In this document: positions 25,969-34,588 of the stretch, in pieces
How the letters are laid out: each line of letters begins with the position of its first letter
How positions within the stretch are numbered: position 1 is the stretch's first letter
DNA from: Roseicyclus mahoneyensis
GTDB lineage: Bacteria > Pseudomonadota > Alphaproteobacteria > Rhodobacterales > Rhodobacteraceae
Length of the DNA stretch: 64,000 nucleotides
NCBI RefSeq assembly: GCF_003148775.1
Contig: NZ_QGGW01000001.1
Coordinates: 1 to 64,000 of the forward strand
Reading direction: 5' to 3'
Made by a program: the position numbers and the translations under genes
The notes under the pieces: generated by a model
What the model saw: only the letters and a program-made list of their open reading frames with translations
Database searches by the model: none
What the model was told of the DNA's origin: nothing

Positions 25969-26376
25969 ATGCGCGACCGCCTGAACCTCTCGCTGCCCGT
26001 CGAGATGATCGGCCGGATCAACGACCTCGCCGACCGCAAGCGCGTGACCCGCTCGGCCGTGGTCGAAGCGGCGGTGGAATCCTTCCTGTCGCCCGATCAC
26101 GCCGACATGCAGGAAGCCGCCCTGACTCGAAGGCTCGACCGCCTCTCCCGCCAGATCGCCCGGCTGGAACGCGACCAGCGCATCACCACCGAGACCTTGG
26201 CCCTCTTCGTGCGCTTCTGGCTGACCGTCACACCCCCGATCCCACCAGAGGACCAGGCCACCGCCCAGGCCAAGGGCCGCGAGCGGTTCGAAGGCTTCGT
26301 CGACGCCCTGGGCAAGCGCGTGCAGCAGGGGCGCGGGCTCGTGGAGGAAGTGGTGGGGGATCAAACGACGAATTGA
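25969..26376 (+). CDS. CopG-like ribbon-helix-helix protein
   Basis: A 135-aa protein with an N-terminal ribbon-helix-helix (residues 1-45: RLNLSLPVEMIGRINDLADR, TRSAVVEAAVESFL) and a long helical C-terminus (MQEAALTRRLDRLSRQIARL). In related elements this gene sits between traG and trbB as a transfer-operon regulator. Here trbB is 13.6 kb away because a defence island lies in between. TTGAT-GG-ATCAA (26373-26384) at its 3' end is a possible binding site. Confidence 0.85.
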   Translation: MRDRLNLSLPVEMIGRINDLADRKRVTRSAVVEAAVESFLSPDHADMQEAALTRRLDRLSRQIARLERDQRITTETLALFVRFWLTVTPPIPPEDQATAQAKGRERFEGFVDALGKRVQQGRGLVEEVVGDQTTN

Positions 26377-26505
26377 TGGATCAACAAGAAACAAACGGGT
26401 CAGTCGTACAATGCCGTAATTGCTGAGCTTTCAGGTGATTTTGCGATGCCCCTCAAGGGGGGGGTGTGCTAGAGCATGTAGGCGGAGTGAATGACCGGAG
26501 ACGAG

Positions 26506-29500
26506 ATGACAGGACTCGAGGAGATCAAGAACGGTGCCCACCTGAGGGGCATTGTGCCAGGTCAACCCGTCGAGGTTGTTTCCGTCGAATGGATCGGGGA
26601 TCAGGCGATCAACCTAGTCTATCGCGTGCCAGGAGGTGGTGTTGTTGAAACCACTCTTTATCGCGACGACCAGGCCCGAATTGAACTCGAGACTCGTGGA
26701 CGCGCATGGTCGTTCGATGCGGATGGCGACTTGCTCCGACTGGTGACGGAGGCTAATCGGATCAAGTTGGCGCACTACTTCGACCCTTATCTCGCTATTC
26801 ACACCAGCTTGGTCGATCCGCTTCCTCACCAGATTTCCGCCGTCTACGGCGAGATGCTGCCGCGTCAGCCGCTGCGCTTCTTGTTGGCGGATGACCCAGG
26901 GGCCGGAAAGACCATCATGGCGGGCCTGTTGATCAAGGAGTTGATCGCTCGAAGCGATCTTGAGCGCTGCCTTGTTGTTGCGCCCGGCAGTCTCGTCGAG
27001 CAGTGGCAGGACGAGCTCGGAGAGAAATTCGGATTAGAATTCGATATCCTCACCCGGGACATGATCGAGAACTCCCGATCGGGAAATCCATTTAGCGACC
27101 GCAGCCGGTTGATAGCTCGGCTGGACGTCCTGGCAAGGAACGAGGAGCTGCAGGACAAGCTGGCACAGGCGGCGGAGTGGGATCTGATCATCTGTGACGA
27201 AGCGCACCGCATGTCCGCGACCTACTTCGGCGGTGAAGCCAAGTACACCAAGCGGTATCGTGTCGGTCAGAAGCTTGGCGAGGCGTGTCGTCATCTGCTC
27301 TTGATGTCGGCGACCCCGCACAATGGGCATGAGCAGGACTTTCAACTGTTCATGGCGCTGCTGGATGGTGACCGGTTCGAGGGCCGGTTCCGTGACGGCG
27401 TCCATTATGCCGATACGGCTGACATGATGCGGCGCCTGACGAAAGAGGAACTGCTGCGTTTCGATGGGCGCCCGCTGTTCCCAGAGCGCCGGGCCTACAC
27501 GGTCAAGTACGAGCTCTCGTCTGAGGAAGCGGGGCTTTATGCTGCAGTGACCGAGTACGTCCGCAATGAAATGAACCGCGTCCAGCGCTTCGCTGCCGAT
27601 GACGGCAAGAAGCGGAACAACGTGGGGTTTGCCCTTCAGATTTTGCAGCGTCGCTTGGCTTCGTCACCTGCAGCGATCTATCAGTCTTTGAAGCGACGCC
27701 GCGAACGCTTGGAAACAGAGCTGGCTGAGGCGCGGCTAATGGTTCGTGGCAAACGCTCCGGTTTCGATCTCTCTGACATGCCAGATGACCTGCTGCAGAA
27801 CATCGAGGAATTTGGCCAGGACGAAATCGACGACATCGAGGATCGGATTTCTACCACCGCGACCACTGCAGAAACGGTCGATCAGTTGGCGCTCGAGGTG
27901 GAAACCCTCCAAAGTCTCGAACGCATGGCCCTAGGCGTTCTCAGCTCCGGCCAGGACACCAAGTGGTCGCAGCTCAACCGCATCCTCGATGATGAGCTGA
28001 TGGTCGATTCCCACGGCAACCGTCGCAAGCTCATCATCTTCACCGAGCCGAAGGACACCCTCTACTACCTGCATGATCGCGTGAGGTCGCGCCTAGGCCG
28101 TGCCGATGCGGTCGAGGTGATCCATGGCGGAGTGTCCCGCGAGGATCGGAGGAAGATCGTCGAACGGTTCATGCAGGACCGGGACATGCTGGTGCTGATT
28201 GCCAACGACGCGGCTGGTGAAGGTGTGAACCTCCAGCGTGGCCACCTGATGGTGAACTACGACCTCCCCTGGAACCCGAACAAGATCGAGCAGCGGTTCG
28301 GCCGTATCCACCGGATCGGCCAGACCGAGGTGTGCCACCTCTGGAACCTCGTCGCGGCGGATACGCGCGAGGGCGAGGTCTACGCTCGGCTCCTGGAAAA
28401 GCTGGAGGCGGCGCGCGAGGCGCTAGGCGGGCGGGTCTACGACGTCCTTGGCGAGCTGTTCGACGGCACGGCGCTAAAGGATCTCTTGTTCGAGGCGATC
28501 CAGTACGGTGAGCAACCCGATGTGAAGGCCAGGCTGTTCCAGGCTGTCGATGGGGCCGTCGATCAGCAGCATCTCTTGGACCTTCTGGCGCGTCGCGCGC
28601 TGACCAACGATACGATGCCAGCTGCCAAAGTGCAGGAAATCCGCATCGACATGGAACGCGCCGAGGCTCAGCGCCTGCAGCCGCACCATATCCAGAGCTT
28701 CTTCGTCGAGGCGTTCAAGCGCCTCGGTGGTCAGATCAAGCCGCGGGAAGATGGGCGTTGGGAGATCACCCATGTTCCGGTCAGCATCCGCGAACGTGAC
28801 CGGCAAATCGGGACGGGCTCTCCGGTCCAGAAGAAGTACGAACGCATCTGCTTCGAGAAGGGCAAGGTCAACCAGCAGCCGGTGGCGACCTTCGTCTGCC
28901 CGGGGCACCCTCTGCTGGAAGCTGTCATCAGCATCGTGCGTGAACAGCACGATCACCTGATGAAGCAGGGTGCCGTCATGGTCGATGAAACCGACCATGG
29001 CCAGGACCTGTCGGCCATCTTCCTTCTGGAACACAGCATCCAGGACGGTCGCCCGACCAGTACCGGTAAGCCCCACGTCATCTCGGAGAAGCTGCAGTTC
29101 GCCTCGATCGACAAGGCAGGGAAAGCCACAAATGCGGGGATCGCCCCGCACCTGAACCTTCGACCTGCAACGGTCGAGGAAATCGAATTGGCTGCAGACA
29201 AGCTGCACCAGGACTGGTTGCGAAACGATCTGGAGAAGGCTGCGATCCGCTTCGCTACCGTCGATCTCGCCCAGAGCCATGTGGCCGAAGTGAAGGCAAG
29301 ACGCCTGCCTGAGGTCGCCAAGGTCGAGCAGGAGGTGAAGGCCCGTCTCAAGAAGGAGATCAACTTCTGGGACAACCGGGCCGCCGAGCTGCGCGAGGAT
29401 GAAAAGGCCGGGAAGAAGACCCGCCTGAACTGGCAGAATGCAGAGCGCAGGGCCGAAGACCTGGCCGACCGGCTGAAACGCCGGATGGAACTGCTGGAGA

Positions 29501-30015
29501 AGGAGCGCTTCATCTCCGCCCAGCCGCCGCGGGTGCGGGGTGGCATGGTCGTCGTGCCGAAGGGGTTGCTGCTGGCAAAGGCTGCCGCCGCAACTGGGGC
29601 CAAGCCCGGCGCATTTGCCGAAGACCCGGAGGCCCGGCGGATCAGCGAATTGAAGGCTATGGAGGCGGTCATCAAGGCGGAGCGGGCGCTGGGCAATGAG
29701 CCGCTCGATGTGTCGGCGCAGAAGGTGGGCTTCGACATCGCTTCCTTTGATCCCCGCTCCGGACATTTGCGGTTCATCGAGGTCAAGGGTCGTATCGACG
29801 GCGCCGACACCGTCATGCTGACCCGTCAGGAGATCATCACCTCGCTGCACGAACCTGAAAAGTACATCCTGGCTATTGTCCAGATCGAGAGTGGCTACGC
29901 GCAGGAGCCACGGTATGTCAGGGGGGCGCTCTCGGACCACGAACCCTCGTTCGAACATACAGCGATCCAGTTCAATTTAAAGCGCCTGCTGGAGCGGGCA
30001 GAGGTGCCAAATTGA
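26506..30015 (+). CDS. SNF2/DEAD-type helicase with C-terminal DUF3883 (Hma-like helicase)
   Basis: About 1,170 aa (ATG at 26506, or 26491). Superfamily 2 motifs are complete: Walker A DDPGAGKTIMAG near residue 135, DEAH in LIICDEAHRMSA near 235, SATPHNGHEQDF, and motif VI QRFGRIHRIGQTE near 600. The C-terminal 110 residues (VGFDIASFDPRSGHLRFIEV, KGRIDGADTVMLTRQE) match DUF3883, a PD-(D/E)XK-like nuclease-fold domain. It is the first gene of a helicase, unknown, DUF1156 methylase, DUF499 ATPase set, and would act as the DNA-translocating part of an anti-phage system. DISARM DrmD proteins are similar, but the DISARM partners drmA, drmB and drmC are absent. Confidence 0.85.
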   Translation: MTGLEEIKNGAHLRGIVPGQPVEVVSVEWIGDQAINLVYRVPGGGVVETTLYRDDQARIELETRGRAWSFDADGDLLRLVTEANRIKLAHYFDPYLAIHTSLVDPLPHQISAVYGEMLPRQPLRFLLADDPGAGKTIMAGLLIKELIARSDLERCLVVAPGSLVEQWQDELGEKFGLEFDILTRDMIENSRSGNPFSDRSRLIARLDVLARNEELQDKLAQAAEWDLIICDEAHRMSATYFGGEAKYTKRYRVGQKLGEACRHLLLMSATPHNGHEQDFQLFMALLDGDRFEGRFRDGVHYADTADMMRRLTKEELLRFDGRPLFPERRAYTVKYELSSEEAGLYAAVTEYVRNEMNRVQRFAADDGKKRNNVGFALQILQRRLASSPAAIYQSLKRRRERLETELAEARLMVRGKRSGFDLSDMPDDLLQNIEEFGQDEIDDIEDRISTTATTAETVDQLALEVETLQSLERMALGVLSSGQDTKWSQLNRILDDELMVDSHGNRRKLIIFTEPKDTLYYLHDRVRSRLGRADAVEVIHGGVSREDRRKIVERFMQDRDMLVLIANDAAGEGVNLQRGHLMVNYDLPWNPNKIEQRFGRIHRIGQTEVCHLWNLVAADTREGEVYARLLEKLEAAREALGGRVYDVLGELFDGTALKDLLFEAIQYGEQPDVKARLFQAVDGAVDQQHLLDLLARRALTNDTMPAAKVQEIRIDMERAEAQRLQPHHIQSFFVEAFKRLGGQIKPREDGRWEITHVPVSIRERDRQIGTGSPVQKKYERICFEKGKVNQQPVATFVCPGHPLLEAVISIVREQHDHLMKQGAVMVDETDHGQDLSAIFLLEHSIQDGRPTSTGKPHVISEKLQFASIDKAGKATNAGIAPHLNLRPATVEEIELAADKLHQDWLRNDLEKAAIRFATVDLAQSHVAEVKARRLPEVAKVEQEVKARLKKEINFWDNRAAELREDEKAGKKTRLNWQNAERRAEDLADRLKRRMELLEKERFISAQPPRVRGGMVVVPKGLLLAKAAAATGAKPGAFAEDPEARRISELKAMEAVIKAERALGNEPLDVSAQKVGFDIASFDPRSGHLRFIEVKGRIDGADTVMLTRQEIITSLHEPEKYILAIVQIESGYAQEPRYVRGALSDHEPSFEHTAIQFNLKRLLERAEVPN

Positions 30016-31739
30016 TGGCCACAAAGGGCGACAGATCTTCCGAGCATGCTGTGCTTGAACTTAGCGGGCAGTATATCTGGCCTGATGCCAGGCACCTCCT
30101 GAACGAACTACTGGAACCTGTGCTACCTGTATTCCGCCACGCTATTGCTGGAGCGAGGGGCCTATTCGGTGTTGTTTCCGGGCTCCACGACTCAGGGATC
30201 GACTTCCTCGAGGAATGCCTTTCGAACGAAGATGCTTTATCCCTCCGTCTCGTCATTGCGGTTTGGCCGGCTTGCCCGACAACCAGTTCAGACCTTCATC
30301 GACTACTCGCACTTCAAGAACGCTTTCGCGAGCGGTTGCAAATAAGGGTGCAGACATCCAACAGCGTCCTTGACCATGGCTTGACAATTCTCTGTGTTTC
30401 AGGGGCGAAGCCGAAAGATGCTTGCCTGATCCTCGGCAAGATGAATGACCTCGGGACAAATCTCGCAGAAATGGGCGAGGGCGGGGTACTTCGTGCCGAT
30501 GCTATCACGGTGGAGGCTTTTCACCGCCGCTTCCTCTGGCGATGGTCGCAGTCGGCAGATCTGAACGCACCAGGAGCGGCGGAGCTTCCTGCACTATCGC
30601 TGCCCGAAGGTTCGCGTGAGGCAGCTGCACTTTGGGCAGACTATAACAGAGCCCTTGCGAGGGGCGTCCAGGCAACGCCCGATCTGCGCGCCCACGTCGA
30701 TCCGGAGACGGGAGAAGTCACCCTCATCGGCGAGGATGGTCAGCCTGTCGAAGATCCCATTGCCGAGCTCGGATTCGCAAAGATGGACCCAATCGCCATG
30801 TGGGTCGCCAACTTGTACGAAGGCGGGCAGCTTGTCAGCATTGACAAAACCAGTCGAATTCCTCCCGTGGACGTCCCGGTTGATCCGGCAGCTTTTGGCG
30901 ACCGATCTGACATGTCCCGAGGGGACGTGTCCCGTAAGGTCAGCATGCGGGCGTCGGTCATAAAGGAAGCTGATCTAAAAGAGATCGAGAAGCACCGCAG
31001 TATGGTCAGGACGATCCTAAACCGGTTAAGCTTCAGCTTGGCGGACGGGTTAGGTTGGGTGCCTGACACGGCGCGGGCGCTATTGTCCACCGAACTGCAG
31101 AATGCCGACGCGGCGGGACGTGCCGCTCTGCTGAAGGCGATGGGGGGTGGCACACTGCCCGACATCAATGCCTTCGTCGAATCCCGCAAATCTGACCTGA
31201 CGAAGAGCTTGAAGGAAATGGCATCGGCCCTTGGCGTTCCGGACGCAGATATCAGTGGCATTCTTGAAGCGACGCTAAGCGAGGCAAAGAGACGTCTGGA
31301 GCGGACGAAAGGTGGCAGTCTGTTGCCAACGCTCTCCTGGACGCGCATTTCGTTCTCGGCCGACGAGGACGAGCATGCTTCCCCCTGGGGCCAAGCCGCG
31401 ACCTTCCTGTTTGCAATTGCGCGCTTCCCGCGCAAGGCGATGACGGACGGTTTCTTCATGCGGGGACTGTCATGCAACGTCTTTGATCTGGTCGAGGCGA
31501 TGAACGTCGCAGACGACGACATCTGCCGGGACTTGCGGGCCAGGAACCTGTCTGAGCGTTGCAGAGCAGAGCTTGGGCTCATTGATCGAGTGGCAAGGGA
31601 AGTTGCCGATCCGAAAATGCGCTGCCGCCTATTGCGCCTCGTTCTCGAGGGAAGGGCTAAGGAGATAGATGGGGAGCTGAAAAAACTTGCTGAAGCAAGT
31701 ACTGCCGATCCGACCAACGAAAACAAGAATGCAGAATGA
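30015..31739 (+). CDS. Unrecognised 574-aa protein embedded in the defence operon
   Basis: The gene begins at an ATG overlapping the helicase TGA and lies 36 bases before the methylase gene, so it is part of the operon. I do not recognise a family. Residues 1-170 look like an alpha/beta domain (HSGIDFLEECL-like sequence, then LRLVIAVWPACPTTSSDLHR) that is loosely reminiscent of phospholipase-D-like folds but lacks an HxK motif. The middle is charged, and residues 300-460 are helical (KHRSMVRTILNRLSFSLADG). No membrane segment is seen. GC content is lower than in the flanking transfer genes. It may be a helper or effector specific to this version of the system. Confidence 0.65.
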   Translation: MATKGDRSSEHAVLELSGQYIWPDARHLLNELLEPVLPVFRHAIAGARGLFGVVSGLHDSGIDFLEECLSNEDALSLRLVIAVWPACPTTSSDLHRLLALQERFRERLQIRVQTSNSVLDHGLTILCVSGAKPKDACLILGKMNDLGTNLAEMGEGGVLRADAITVEAFHRRFLWRWSQSADLNAPGAAELPALSLPEGSREAAALWADYNRALARGVQATPDLRAHVDPETGEVTLIGEDGQPVEDPIAELGFAKMDPIAMWVANLYEGGQLVSIDKTSRIPPVDVPVDPAAFGDRSDMSRGDVSRKVSMRASVIKEADLKEIEKHRSMVRTILNRLSFSLADGLGWVPDTARALLSTELQNADAAGRAALLKAMGGGTLPDINAFVESRKSDLTKSLKEMASALGVPDADISGILEATLSEAKRRLERTKGGSLLPTLSWTRISFSADEDEHASPWGQAATFLFAIARFPRKAMTDGFFMRGLSCNVFDLVEAMNVADDDICRDLRARNLSERCRAELGLIDRVAREVADPKMRCRLLRLVLEGRAKEIDGELKKLAEASTADPTNENKNAE

Positions 31740-31775
31740 ACGGAGTGCCGGTCAATTTCCGGCCAACAGGTGAAC

Positions 31776-34577
31776 ATGACCCAACCCTACAAGAAGAAAC
31801 TGATCGAAGTCGCCATCCCGCTTGAGGCCATCAACGCCGCCTCGGCGCGGGAGAAGTCGATCCGGCATGGGCACCCCTCCACCCTGCATCTGTGGTGGGC
31901 GCGGCGGCCGTTGGCGGCGTGTCGGGCGGTGCTGTTTGCGCAGCTGGTCGACGATCCCTCCAGCCATCCCGACCAGTTCCCCACCCATGAGGATCAGGAG
32001 CGCGAGCGGCAGCGGTTGTTTGCCATCATCGAAGACCTGGTGAAGTGGGAGAACTCGACCAACGAAGAGGTGCTGGAACGCGCGCGGGCGGAAATCCGGC
32101 GGTCTTGCGGTGGGGTGCTGCCGCCGGTCTACGACCCGTTCTCGGGCGGCGGTTCGATCCCGCTCGAGGCGCAGCGGCTGGGCCTGCCTGCCTATGGGTC
32201 CGACCTGAACCCGGTGGCGGTGATGATCGGCAAAGCGATGATCGAGATTCCGCCGAAATTCAAGGACATGCCCCCCATCCACCCCGGCATCAAGGAGCGG
32301 TCGTTCTACCGCAACGCCGAAGGGCTGGCCGAGGATGTGAAATACTACGGCGAATGGATGCGTGAAAAGGCGTGGGAGCGCATCGGGCATCTTTACCCGC
32401 AGGTGGACCTGCCGAAGGAGTATGGGGGCTGCAAAGCGACGGTGATCGCCTGGATCTGGGCACGGACGGTGCCGAGCCCGGACCCGGCCTTTGCGGATGT
32501 GCAGGTGCCATTGGCGTCCACTTTCCTGCTCAGCGCCAAGAAGGGCCAAGAGGCTTGGGTTGAGCCACTTGTTGATAAGGCAGCGAAAGCGATTACCTAT
32601 CGCATCCGCCTTAAAGGCACGAAGGACGAGATCGATCGTGCGAAGTCGGGGACAGCCGCCGGCAAGAGACACGGGTTTATCTGTCCGTTCTCTGGGGCGC
32701 CAATTTCTTACGACTATATTCGGAAGGCTGGTCAGAACGGGGAAATGAGGGCGGTGATGCTCTCAATCATCGCTGAAGGTCCGCGGGGGCGAATCTTTCT
32801 TGATCCTGATCGGTCACATGGCGAAATAGCAGGTTCTGCCATTCCTGATTGGCGCCCAGAGACGAAATTGCACGGAAAGACTCGCGTTAATGTTTCGAAT
32901 TATGGATTAGACACATACGACGACCTATTCTTGGATCGCCAACTTGTCGCGTTAAACACGTTCGGCGATCTCGTCCAAGAAGCACGAGTTCTGGCGCTGC
33001 AAGACGCACAAGCCAACTTCGAGACGGATGATGGGGCGCGACTGCGCGATGGTGGCGTTGGTGCAGCAGCCTATGCTGATGCTCTTGCCGTGTATCTTGC
33101 ATTCGTTGTCAGTAGCCAGGCTGACCGAATGAGCACAATCTGCACTTGGGACGCTGGTGGGCCAACCTGGGGAACAAAAACACGCAACACTTTCTCGCGC
33201 CAAGCAATTCCGATGTCGTGGGATTTCACAGAGACCAACCCGTTCTCGACACAGTCGGGTAGCTTTGGGAACTCGCTTGACTATACGTCAAAAGGTGTCA
33301 TCAGCAATGCAGCCAATAAGGGAACCATCACCCAAATTGATGCTCGCCATATCGACCCCGGTCGCCAGTGCGTAATTTCGACAGATCCTCCATACTATGA
33401 CAACATTGGCTATGCCGATCTTTCTGACTTCTTCTATGTTTGGCTCAAGCGAATTTGCGGCGAAGTTTTCCCAGAGATATTTGGCTTGATTGCTACGCCA
33501 AAGGCCGATGAGCTGATTGCTGCCCCCTATCGGCACGGCGGCAAGGATGAGGCCGAAGCATACTTTCTCAACGGTATGACTCAGGCCATTTCTCGAATGG
33601 TGGCTCTTTCGCCAGATGGGTTTCCCGCGACCATCTACTATGCGTTCAAGCAGAGCGAAATTGCGGATGAAGGCATCAGTTCGACTGGGTGGGCGACTTT
33701 CTTGCAGGCCGTAATTGAGGCTGGCTTTGCGGTAGTAGGCACTTGGCCGATGCGTACAGAGCTTGCAAATCGACTGATCGCATCTGGCACCAACGCCCTC
33801 GCCAACTCGGTCGTTCTCGTCTGCCGCAAAAAGGAAGCCTCGGCCGAGGTCATCACCCGGGCCGAGTTCATCCGCGCCCTGAAACGCGAACTGCCCCCGG
33901 CCATCGGGGAGCTTCAGGCCGCCAACATCGCCCCGGCCGACATGCCGCAATCGGCCATCGGCCCCGGCATGGGCGTCTTCTCGCGCTACAAGGCGGTGCT
34001 GGAATCCGACGACAGCCCGATGAGCGTGAAGGCCGCGCTGCAGCTGATCAACCGCGAGCTCGACGAATACCTCGGCGGTATCCAGGGCGAGTTCGACGCC
34101 GATACCCGTTTTGCCATCACCTGGTTCGAACAGAACGGGCTGAAGGCGGGCGACTATGGCACGGCGAACAACATCGCCACCGCCCGCGGCATCTCGGTCG
34201 AAAGCGTGAAGCATGCCGGGATCGTAGAAAGCGCGGCCGGAAAGGTGCGCATCCTGAAGCGCGACGAGATGGATGCCGAGTGGGAGCCGGATGCCGACAC
34301 CCACCTGACCATCTGGGAATGCTGCCAGCATCTGGTGCGGTTGCACGAGAAATACGGGATCGGCTATGAGGCGGCGGTGATGTTGAAGAAGTACGGCGCC
34401 AAGGCCGGCGATGTCCGCGACCTGGCCTATGTGCTGTATAGCATCTGCGAAAAGCGGGGCGAGGCGAAGGAGGCGACCGCCTACAACGCGCTGATCGCGG
34501 ACTGGACCGACCTGACCCGCGAAGCCGCCACCGCGCCGCTGTCGAACAAGAGCGGCCAGATGAGATTTGAGGTTTAG
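31776..34577 (+). CDS. DUF1156 DNA adenine/cytosine-N methyltransferase (Hma-like methylase)
   Basis: A 933-aa protein (ATG at 31776; GTG at 31770 possible). The DUF1156 signature HPSTLHLWWARRPLAACRAV is near residue 32. The SAM-binding motif DPFSGGGSIPLEAQRLG is near 120, and the catalytic motif DPPYYDNIGYADL near 536 identifies an amino-methyltransferase. It probably marks host DNA so that the helicase and ATPase attack only unmodified DNA. The segment from about 32550 to 33800, which includes the DPPY motif, has clearly lower GC than both ends of the gene, which suggests recombination within the gene. Confidence 0.88.
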   Translation: MTQPYKKKLIEVAIPLEAINAASAREKSIRHGHPSTLHLWWARRPLAACRAVLFAQLVDDPSSHPDQFPTHEDQERERQRLFAIIEDLVKWENSTNEEVLERARAEIRRSCGGVLPPVYDPFSGGGSIPLEAQRLGLPAYGSDLNPVAVMIGKAMIEIPPKFKDMPPIHPGIKERSFYRNAEGLAEDVKYYGEWMREKAWERIGHLYPQVDLPKEYGGCKATVIAWIWARTVPSPDPAFADVQVPLASTFLLSAKKGQEAWVEPLVDKAAKAITYRIRLKGTKDEIDRAKSGTAAGKRHGFICPFSGAPISYDYIRKAGQNGEMRAVMLSIIAEGPRGRIFLDPDRSHGEIAGSAIPDWRPETKLHGKTRVNVSNYGLDTYDDLFLDRQLVALNTFGDLVQEARVLALQDAQANFETDDGARLRDGGVGAAAYADALAVYLAFVVSSQADRMSTICTWDAGGPTWGTKTRNTFSRQAIPMSWDFTETNPFSTQSGSFGNSLDYTSKGVISNAANKGTITQIDARHIDPGRQCVISTDPPYYDNIGYADLSDFFYVWLKRICGEVFPEIFGLIATPKADELIAAPYRHGGKDEAEAYFLNGMTQAISRMVALSPDGFPATIYYAFKQSEIADEGISSTGWATFLQAVIEAGFAVVGTWPMRTELANRLIASGTNALANSVVLVCRKKEASAEVITRAEFIRALKRELPPAIGELQAANIAPADMPQSAIGPGMGVFSRYKAVLESDDSPMSVKAALQLINRELDEYLGGIQGEFDADTRFAITWFEQNGLKAGDYGTANNIATARGISVESVKHAGIVESAAGKVRILKRDEMDAEWEPDADTHLTIWECCQHLVRLHEKYGIGYEAAVMLKKYGAKAGDVRDLAYVLYSICEKRGEAKEATAYNALIADWTDLTREAATAPLSNKSGQMRFEV

Positions 34578-34588
34578 GGGGTAGCACC

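Noticed and set aside
28474-29958. Minus-strand open frame of 494 codons opposite the helicase
   Set aside because: Shadow of the helicase C-terminal half; Asp/Leu/Arg-rich with no motif.
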